Part shown: one piece after another, positions 58,431 through 64,000 of the stretch | Layout of the letters: every line of letters begins with the position of its first letter | Numbering within the stretch: the first letter of the stretch is position 1 | NCBI RefSeq assembly: GCF_900109355.1 | Contig: NZ_FOBF01000008.1 | Coordinates: 1-64,000, forward strand | DNA: 64,000 nt | Direction: 5' to 3' | Source: Nonomuraea pusilla | GTDB lineage: Bacteria > Actinomycetota > Actinomycetes > Streptosporangiales > Streptosporangiaceae | The notes under the pieces: model-generated | Seen by the model: only the letters and a program-made list of their open reading frames with translations | Databases searched by the model: none | What the model was told of the DNA's origin: nothing | Program-made: the position numbers and the translations under genes

Positions 58431-61400
58431 CCACCCAGGTGGCGGGCCCACTCCGCCCGCGTCAAAGCCCGGCCGGCTCGCGCGCACACGGCCTTCGCCA
58501 CCAGGTCGCCCGACACCGGCAGCCGCGACAGCGTGCCGTCCTGCCCGGCGGCCGTCAGCGTGGCGCCGCCGTCGGTGAAGGCCAGCGCGGTGACGAACAC
58601 GTCGCCGAGCCGGACGGTCGCCAGGCGGCGCTTGGTGGCGACGTCCCAGATCTGCGCCAGGTTGACGGCGTCGGACGCCGTCACGGCCGCCAGCAGCGAC
58701 CCGTCGGGCGAGAAGGCGAGCCGCGCCGGCGCGGCGGTGTCGACGCCGCGCAGCACGGGCGGCAGCGGCAGCCGGCGCCGGGAGTCCCAGAGCGCGACGG
58801 CGCCGTCGGCGCCGGTGACGGCGAGCAGCGGCCCGGCGGGGCTGGTGGCGACGATCGCGTTCTCGCCGGAGGTGTTGAAGCCGGCGCCCACCCTGCGCCC
58901 GGTCACCGGGTCGAGGATCCTGCCGTAAGCCGAGACCAGCGACGTCCCGTCGGCGGTGAAGGCGATGGCGCCCGCGTCGGTCTCCAGTGCGGCCGTCCTG
59001 AGCTGCCGCCCGGTGGCGGCGTCGAGCGTGACCAGGCGCCACGCGCCGCCGGCGGGGGCGTCCAGCCGGTTGACGGCGACCGCCACCGTCCTCCCGTCGG
59101 GGGCGAACGCCACGCCCGACAGCTCGAACGCCTGCGACCCGGTGGACAGGTCGCGGGTCCAGAGCCGCTTCCTCGTCGCCGTGTCCCAGGCGGACAGCCG
59201 GCCGCCGGCCCTGCCCGCCAGCAGGGTGCGTCCCCGCGCGTCGAAGTCGAGCCTGTCCCACTCCCCCTGCGACCCCGCCAGCGGGCCGAGGGGCTCGCGG
59301 GTGCGGGCGTCCCACAGGGTGACGGGGGACCGCTCGCCGGAAGCGGCCAGCAGGCGGCCGTCGGGGCTCACCGCCCCTGCCGTGACGCCCGCGCCGAGCC
59401 TCGCCTTCTCCACGCGCGAGCCGACGTCCAGGCTGATCACGGTGTCGTCCTGCAGGTAGCGGACCGTCCGCAGGTCGGGGTCGATCCAGGCGTCCGACGC
59501 GCGGCCCTCCGCGCGGTGGGCGAACACCGGCGCGCCGGTCGCCGCGTCCCACACCCTGACCGAGTCGTCGGCGAAGCCGAGCAGGAGGCCGCCGTCGGGG
59601 CTGAAGCGCAGGCCGCGGCGCGCGGCGTCGTCCACCTCGGCGGACGAGCCGTCCTCGGCCCACGTCCACCTGCCACCGGTGACGGGCACGCGCGCGCCGG
59701 TGGCCGTGTCGTACCTGGTGATGACGCCGCGCGCGCAGACCAGCCGGGCGCCGTCGCGCGTGAACGCGACCAGCCCGCCGCAGGGCCTGCGGAGCCGGGC
59801 GTCCTCGGTCATGCCCGGCAGCCGCAGCACCCGCAGCACGCCCTGCCTGACCAGCGCGAACCTCCGGCCGTCCGCCGAGACGGCCCAGCTCCCCACCAGG
59901 TCGAGCGGCACCTTCACGGCGCGCCCGCCGCGCACGTCCCACAGGCTGGTGAGGTCGCGCTCCAGCGAGATCGCGACCGTCCACTCGTGGTCGCCGAACT
60001 CCACCCGCACCAGCGGCGAGCCCTGGGGCAGGCGGTGCTCGCCCCGCCCTGCGCCCGTCATGGCGTCGTACGCGGTGACCTCGGTCGGCGTGGCGACGAC
60101 GAGCAGCCGCCCGCTGGGGCTGAGCGCCGCCCCCGTGGGGAACCTGCCCTGGCCGGGCGGCCAGGCCCAGGACGCGGTGCGCCGGCCCGAGCGCACGTCG
60201 TAGACCCGCACGCCGTCCTCGCTCACGCTGGCCATCGCGCGCCCGTCGCCGCTGACGGCCCGCAGCGTGACGCCCTTGGCGGGCGGCTGGCGGAAGGCGG
60301 CGCTCTCGGGCCGGTGGAGGGAGTCCATCAGCTCGGCCCTGGTGTCGGCGCCGGGCGCGAGCCGCCAGGCGGCGACGCTCAGCAGCATCGCCGCGACCGG
60401 GTCGGAGGTGCGCAGCCTCCCGGCCTCCGCGGCCACCTGACGCCCGCTCGCCCGGTCGCGCTGCTCGGCGGCGACCGCGCCCTGCCGCACCGCGAGCCCG
60501 CCCGCGGCGAGCGCCGCGACCAGCAGCACGCCCAGCGCGGCCGTGGTCAGCCTCCTGCGCCTGGCGCGCTTGCGCGTCAGCAGCGTGCCCGCGCCGAGGA
60601 AGTCGCGCTCCTCGGGGGTGAGGGTGACGTGCCTGCGCCCGGTGGCCGCCCAGCTCAGCGCCTGCTCCAGCCGGGTGCCCTGGAACAGGTCGCCGTCCTT
60701 GCGGCCGTTGGTCGCCCACTCCCTGGCGGCGGTGCTGACCTGGGCGAGCACGGCGAGACCCGCCCGGTCGTCCTCGACCCACTGCCGCAGGCGCGGCCAG
60801 GCGCGCAGCAGGGCGGGCCTGGCCAGGGTGACGGTGCCGTCCCTCTCGCTCACCACGTACGAGAAGACGCGCAGGATGTGCTCGACGGCCTCCGCCTCGC
60901 GCGGCGGGCGGCCCTGGAGCAGTTCGTCCTTGGCGGCGCGGCGGCTGGACTCGCGGCCGTCCTCGTCTACCGCGACCAGGCGCAGGAACACCTCGGGGGC
61001 CAGTTCGCGCGCCTGCGGGCCCAGCGCCAGGAAGGCGTCCTCGGCGAGGGTGCCGAGCCCGGGGTCGGCCGGGTCGGGCAGGTGCAGCGCGCCGGCGGCC
61101 CGGCTGCCCTCGGCGAGCAGGCCGCTCCCGCCCGCGCCGTGGCCGCCGCCGAGCAGCGCGAGCAGGAGGTCGCGCGCCCGGGGGCGCTGCGCGGGGTCCT
61201 TGGCTAGCGCCGCCTCCACCAGGGGCCGCAGGTCGGGCGGGAACACGCCGAGGTCGGGGTGGAAGGACAGCACCCGGTGCATGACCGCGCCGAGGTCGTC
61301 GGCCCTGAACGGGTCCTCGCCGGTGGCGGCGAACAGCATGATCGCGCCCCAGGCGAAGACGTCGGACTTCTCGCCGGCCCGGGTGCCGGTGAAGACCTCG

Positions 61401-61921
61401 GGCGCCATGTACGTCGGCGTGCCGGTCACCATCCCGGTCGCCGTGAGCGACATGTCGGCCGTGCGCGCGATGCCGAAGTCGATCACCCGCGGCCCGTCGG
61501 GCGACAGCAGGACGTTGTCCGGCTTGAGGTCGCGGTGCACCACGCCCGCCTCGTGGATCGCGGTCAGGGCGGTGGCGACGGCGGTGCCCAGCCTGCGCAG
61601 GTCGTCGCCCGCGAAGACCCGCCCGGCGGCGCGCAGGCTCGGCCCCGGCACGTACTCGCTGACGATGTACGGCTTGCCCGCGTCGAGCCGCGTCTCCAGC
61701 ACCCTGGCGGTGCAGAACGACGCCACCCGCCGGGTGGCCTCCGCCTCCTTGGCCAGCTGCTCGCGTCCCTTGTCGTCGGAGGTGTGCAGCACCTTCAGCG
61801 CCACTCTGCGGCCGGCCTCGTCGTACGCCTCGTAGACGACGCCCTGCCCGCCCGCGCCGAGCCGTCCTGACAGCCAGTACGCGCCGACGCGCTGCGGGTC
61901 CTCCGCCACCAACGGTTCCAC
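58406..61921 (-). CDS. Serine/threonine protein kinase with C-terminal WD40 propeller
   Basis: A 1,171-residue signalling protein. The kinase domain (about 10-260) has LGAGGQGVVYEAYD, the ATP-binding VALKVL, catalytic VHRDLKPDNVLL, VIDFGIA and APEVFTG. A helical region follows, of the kind seen between NTPase or kinase and WD40 parts. A membrane helix is near 450 (AALGVLLVAALAAGGLAV). The rest is a series of WD40-like repeats (SPDGRLLAASGERSPVTLWD, FSPDGGLLLGFADDSVRVWD). The GTG at 61921 follows AAGGGG and removes an unrelated upstream stretch. It probably senses a ligand outside via the propeller. It diverges from nhaA. Confidence 0.93.
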   Translation of the reverse strand: MEPLVAEDPQRVGAYWLSGRLGAGGQGVVYEAYDEAGRRVALKVLHTSDDKGREQLAKEAEATRRVASFCTARVLETRLDAGKPYIVSEYVPGPSLRAAGRVFAGDDLRRLGTAVATALTAIHEAGVVHRDLKPDNVLLSPDGPRVIDFGIARTADMSLTATGMVTGTPTYMAPEVFTGTRAGEKSDVFAWGAIMLFAATGEDPFRADDLGAVMHRVLSFHPDLGVFPPDLRPLVEAALAKDPAQRPRARDLLLALLGGGHGAGGSGLLAEGSRAAGALHLPDPADPGLGTLAEDAFLALGPQARELAPEVFLRLVAVDEDGRESSRRAAKDELLQGRPPREAEAVEHILRVFSYVVSERDGTVTLARPALLRAWPRLRQWVEDDRAGLAVLAQVSTAAREWATNGRKDGDLFQGTRLEQALSWAATGRRHVTLTPEERDFLGAGTLLTRKRARRRRLTTAALGVLLVAALAAGGLAVRQGAVAAEQRDRASGRQVAAEAGRLRTSDPVAAMLLSVAAWRLAPGADTRAELMDSLHRPESAAFRQPPAKGVTLRAVSGDGRAMASVSEDGVRVYDVRSGRRTASWAWPPGQGRFPTGAALSPSGRLLVVATPTEVTAYDAMTGAGRGEHRLPQGSPLVRVEFGDHEWTVAISLERDLTSLWDVRGGRAVKVPLDLVGSWAVSADGRRFALVRQGVLRVLRLPGMTEDARLRRPCGGLVAFTRDGARLVCARGVITRYDTATGARVPVTGGRWTWAEDGSSAEVDDAARRGLRFSPDGGLLLGFADDSVRVWDAATGAPVFAHRAEGRASDAWIDPDLRTVRYLQDDTVISLDVGSRVEKARLGAGVTAGAVSPDGRLLAASGERSPVTLWDARTREPLGPLAGSQGEWDRLDFDARGRTLLAGRAGGRLSAWDTATRKRLWTRDLSTGSQAFELSGVAFAPDGRTVAVAVNRLDAPAGGAWRLVTLDAATGRQLRTAALETDAGAIAFTADGTSLVSAYGRILDPVTGRRVGAGFNTSGENAIVATSPAGPLLAVTGADGAVALWDSRRRLPLPPVLRGVDTAAPARLAFSPDGSLLAAVTASDAVNLAQIWDVATKRRLATVRLGDVFVTALAFTDGGATLTAAGQDGTLSRLPVSGDLVAKAVCARAGRALTRAEWARHLGGVPYRDVC

Positions 61922-62120
61922 GCCCCTTGGATACCAGTGATCCCGGCGGCGGGTGGGGCCGGGGACGCTTTGCGGCGGTTTCGCGGCACCGAGGGTGATG
62001 TTTCGCCCTATAACTGCCGATACTGATAGCTTTAGGACTGGAGCGCCGGGAAGTCTGGTCGGCAATGTCTGAATACGGTCGTCCGTCGGCCGTCCGCCGA
62101 CCGTCCCGAACGGAGCGCCC

Positions 62121-63485
62121 GTGCCCGCCGTCCCGCCCCGCCTGTTCAGCCGCGGCTCCTGGATCGAAGCCGGTCGCGTCGCGGCCATCCTGCGCAAGGA
62201 GACCATCGGCGGCGCCCTGCTGCTCGTCGCCGCGACCGTCGCGCTCGTCTGGGCCAACTCGCCCTGGTCCGGCGCCTACGAGTCCCTGCGCGACCTGCGG
62301 GTCGGGCCCGAGGCGCTGCACCTCAACCTCGGCCTCGGCGCGTGGGCGGCCGACGGCCTGCTGGCCGTCTTCTTCTTCGTCGCCGGGCTGGAGCTGAAGC
62401 GCGAGTTCGTCGCCGGCGACCTGCGCAACGTCCGCCAGGCCGTCGTGCCCGTCGCGGCGGCCGTCGGCGGCGTCATCGTCCCCGCCGCGCTGTACCTGCT
62501 CGTCGCGGGGGGCGACGGCGCCGGGGCACGCGGCTGGGCCATCCCCACCGCCACCGACATCGCGTTCGCGCTGGCCGTGCTCGCCGTCATCGGCCGGCAC
62601 CTGCCGCCGGCGCTGCGTACCTTCCTGCTCACCCTGGCCGTCGTGGACGACCTGCTGGCGATCTGCGTCATCGCCGTCTTCTACACCGCCCACCTGTCCG
62701 TGCTGCCGCTGCTGGGCGCGCTCGTGCCGCTCGCCGTCTTCGGCCTGCTGGTGCGGCGCGGGGTGCGCTCGTGGTGGCTGCTGCTGCCGCTCGCCGCCGT
62801 CACCTGGGGGCTGGTCCACGCCTCCGGCGTGCACGCCACCGTCGCGGGCGTGCTGCTCGCCTTCACCGTCCCCGTCCACCCGCGCGGCGGCCCGGTGGCG
62901 GAGACCGTACCGGACGCGCGGCCGGACGCGGGGCCGGACGCGGGGCCGGACGCGGGGCCGGACGGGCGGCCGGACGCGGGGCCCGGCCCGGCGGAGCACT
63001 TCGAGCACCGCTTCCGCCCGCTGTCGGCCGCGGTCGCCGTGCCCGTGTTCGCGTTCCTGTCGGCCGGCGTGCCGCTCGGCGGCCTGGACGGCCTGGCGGC
63101 CGCGCTGCGGGACCCCGTCACCGTCGGCGTGCTGGCCGGGCTGATCCTGGGCAAGCCGCTCGGCGTCCTCGGCGCCGCCTGGCTGGTGGCCCGCTTCACC
63201 CGCGCCCACCTCGACGAGGGCCTCACCTGGACCGACGTCGCCGCCCTCGCCGTCCTCGCCGGGATCGGCTTCACCGTCTCCCTGCTCATCGGCGAGCTCG
63301 CCTTCGGCGCGGGCAGCGCGCGCGACGGGTACGTCAAGGTCGCCGTCCTCGGCGGCTCCCTGACGGCGGCGCTGGTCGCGGGAGTGCTCCTGCGGCTGCG
63401 CGACCGGGCGTACCGGCTGATCGAGGAGGCCGAGCGGGTGGACTCCGACGGCGACGGCGTCCCCGACGCCTACCAGCGCCCCTGA
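62121..63485 (+). CDS. nhaA: Na+/H+ antiporter NhaA
   Basis: A 454-residue antiporter with about 12 membrane helices. The family hallmarks are ETIGGALLLVAATVALVWAN, FFFVAGLELKREF, the ion-binding aspartate pair in LAVVDDLLAI, TATDIAFALAVLA and GIGFTVSLLI. It exchanges protons for sodium to keep pH and salt balance. An unusual loop at about residues 264-287 is a PDAG repeat absent from most NhaA proteins. The C-terminal tail DSDGDGVPDAYQRP looks like a calcium-binding-type loop. It is divergent from the kinase gene. Confidence 0.95.
   Translation: MPAVPPRLFSRGSWIEAGRVAAILRKETIGGALLLVAATVALVWANSPWSGAYESLRDLRVGPEALHLNLGLGAWAADGLLAVFFFVAGLELKREFVAGDLRNVRQAVVPVAAAVGGVIVPAALYLLVAGGDGAGARGWAIPTATDIAFALAVLAVIGRHLPPALRTFLLTLAVVDDLLAICVIAVFYTAHLSVLPLLGALVPLAVFGLLVRRGVRSWWLLLPLAAVTWGLVHASGVHATVAGVLLAFTVPVHPRGGPVAETVPDARPDAGPDAGPDAGPDGRPDAGPGPAEHFEHRFRPLSAAVAVPVFAFLSAGVPLGGLDGLAAALRDPVTVGVLAGLILGKPLGVLGAAWLVARFTRAHLDEGLTWTDVAALAVLAGIGFTVSLLIGELAFGAGSARDGYVKVAVLGGSLTAALVAGVLLRLRDRAYRLIEEAERVDSDGDGVPDAYQRP
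62910..62981 (+). repeat. 12-bp tandem repeat inside nhaA
   Basis: Six consecutive 12-bp units of the form CCGGACGCGGGG (four perfect, two with changes) encode a PDAG/PDAR/PDGR tract in the large loop between transmembrane halves of NhaA. Copy-number change would keep the frame. Confidence 0.88.
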
Positions 63486-63518
63486 CCCCGCCGGACCGCG
63501 GCGCGCGGCCCGGCGGGA

Positions 63519-63556
63519 GGCTCCTGACGCCCGGACGCGAGGGGGCGCCAGGAGCC
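63519..63556. terminator. Hairpin between convergent nhaA and DksA-like genes
   Basis: GGCTCCTGACGCCC pairs with GGGCGCCAGGAGCC with one mismatch, over an 8-10-nt loop, between the convergent 3' ends. Confidence 0.6.
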
Positions 63557-63565
63557 GGTCCTGGG

Positions 63566-63895
63566 CTAGGCCGCCTCGTGGCGGCGCTGGCAGTCGATGC
63601 AGTAACGGGCCAGCGGGCGGATCTTCAGCCGCTCGAACGGGATGCCCGCGTCGCAGTGCCCGCACCGGCCGTACGTGCCCTCCGACAGCCGCTCCAGGGC
63701 CTGGCCCAGCTCCGCGATGGTGCGGTCGGCGGCGGTGATGGAGGCGAGCAGTTCCTGCCAGTTCCCGTCGGCCGCGCTGACCTCCTTGCTCGACTCCTGC
63801 AGTTCCAGCAGCTGGCTGTTGCGCCGGGCCAGCTGCTCCTGCAGCTCCTGGCGCAGCGCCTGGGTCTGCACGCTGCTGAGGTGGTTTCCGGTCAT
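63566..63895 (-). CDS. DksA/TraR-type C4 zinc-finger protein
   Basis: A 109-residue protein with an N-terminal coiled-coil (LRQELQEQLARRNSQLLELQ) and a C-terminal C4 zinc finger (GTYGRCGHCDAGIPFERLKI with two more cysteines in YCIDCQRRHEA). This is the DksA/TraR fold; such proteins bind RNA polymerase through the secondary channel. The acidic tip residues of true DksA are not evident, so a direct ppGpp role is unproven. AGGAAAGGACG precedes the ATG at 3 bp. Confidence 0.88.
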   Translation of the reverse strand: MTGNHLSSVQTQALRQELQEQLARRNSQLLELQESSKEVSAADGNWQELLASITAADRTIAELGQALERLSEGTYGRCGHCDAGIPFERLKIRPLARYCIDCQRRHEAA

Positions 63896-63953
63896 GGCAG
63901 ACGTCCTTTCCTGGACGAGAGATGGTGAGGACGAGAGAAGGTGAAGCCGCGGC

Positions 63954-64000
63954 TCAGCGGCCGCGAGCGGTGACCCGGGCGGCCAGCGCCGGCTCCAGGC
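63954..64000 (-). CDS. 3' end of a gene cut by the window edge
   Basis: The last 47 bases read LEPALAARVTARGR and a TGA stop on the minus strand, with good codon usage. Only 14 codons and part of another are inside the window, so the product cannot be named. Confidence 0.35.
   Translation of the reverse strand, partial: LEPALAARVTARGR

Noticed and set aside
57591..63665. A 2,024-codon open frame on the minus strand.
   Set aside because: It is an off-frame shadow of the Ser/Thr kinase, TetR and nhaA genes; the translation is Arg/Gly/Pro-rich with no motifs, a common artefact of very high GC.
1..64000. tRNA, rRNA, riboswitch or CRISPR elements.
   Set aside because: No cloverleaf, rRNA-like or repeat-spacer sequence was recognised by eye. 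A covariance-model scan would be needed to exclude small RNAs.

Overview
This window comes from a high-GC Gram-positive actinomycete. Nearly every codon ends in G or C, GTG starts and 4-bp ATGA/GTGA gene overlaps are frequent, and the gene families are typical of filamentous actinobacteria (GPP34 protein, WD40 Ser/Thr kinase, SpoIIE-type phosphatase, spore-associated protein, DosR-like boxes, WXG100-like toxin cassette). A Streptosporangiales genus such as Nonomuraea is my guess from gene style only. No rRNA, tRNA, CRISPR array or replication origin was seen.

Layout. 1-4.2 kb: a probable redox/hypoxia group (DoxX membrane protein, zinc alcohol dehydrogenase, ADP-forming acyl-CoA synthetase) tied together by three copies of a DosR/DevR-like box. 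4.2-7.6 kb: YchJ-like protein, sirtuin, a small secreted protein, a 28-residue Cys-rich peptide gene with a strong ribosome site, and a secreted Vgb-like beta-propeller. 7.7-14.2 kb: a minus-strand amino-sugar operon (RpiR-type regulator, solute-binding lipoprotein, two permeases, SIS protein, TIM-barrel hydrolase-like protein, GlcNAc kinase-like protein). 14.3-20.9 kb: secreted 5'-nucleotidase, two exported hydrolases and a GntR/ABC module. 21-26.4 kb: receiver-domain relic, SNF2 helicase, adenylate-kinase-like enzyme, APC permease and GPP34 protein.

26.4-39.3 kb is a divergent sugar-acid/polysaccharide locus. An IclR-type regulator sits between a catabolic operon (enolase-superfamily dehydratase, DapA-family lyase, SDR, PfkB kinase) and an uptake/depolymerisation operon (ABC importer, GH9-like enzyme, BNR_4 lyase-like enzyme with a discoidin domain, KDPG aldolase). 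Together they would cleave a uronate-containing polymer outside the cell, import the fragments, convert them to 2-keto-3-deoxy sugar acids, phosphorylate these and split them to pyruvate.

39.3-42.1 kb is a graveyard: an aminopeptidase and a branched-chain amino-acid transporter with internal deletions and frameshifts, ending in an IS5-like transposase relic. 42.1-49.6 kb carries a zinc-ribbon protein, a spore-associated-protein-like secreted protein and a polymorphic toxin cassette: YbaB-like protein, EspC-like protein, a 1,407-residue toxin with a WXG100-like N-terminus, two nucleotidyltransferase-like repeats and a RelA/SpoT-like C-terminus, then a coupled protein of three tandem repeats that is the likely immunity factor. 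49.6-51 kb is a second graveyard (GNAT, SDR and GH43 relics).

51-64 kb holds signalling and housekeeping genes: SpoIIE-type phosphatase, a WS/DGAT-like protein with a changed active-site motif, KdpDE without the pump genes, a membrane protein with a TetR regulator and its palindromic operator, a large Ser/Thr kinase with WD40 repeats, NhaA antiporter and a DksA/TraR-like zinc-finger protein. Recent tandem duplications recur at gene 3' ends (27.4, 29.2 and 58.4 kb).
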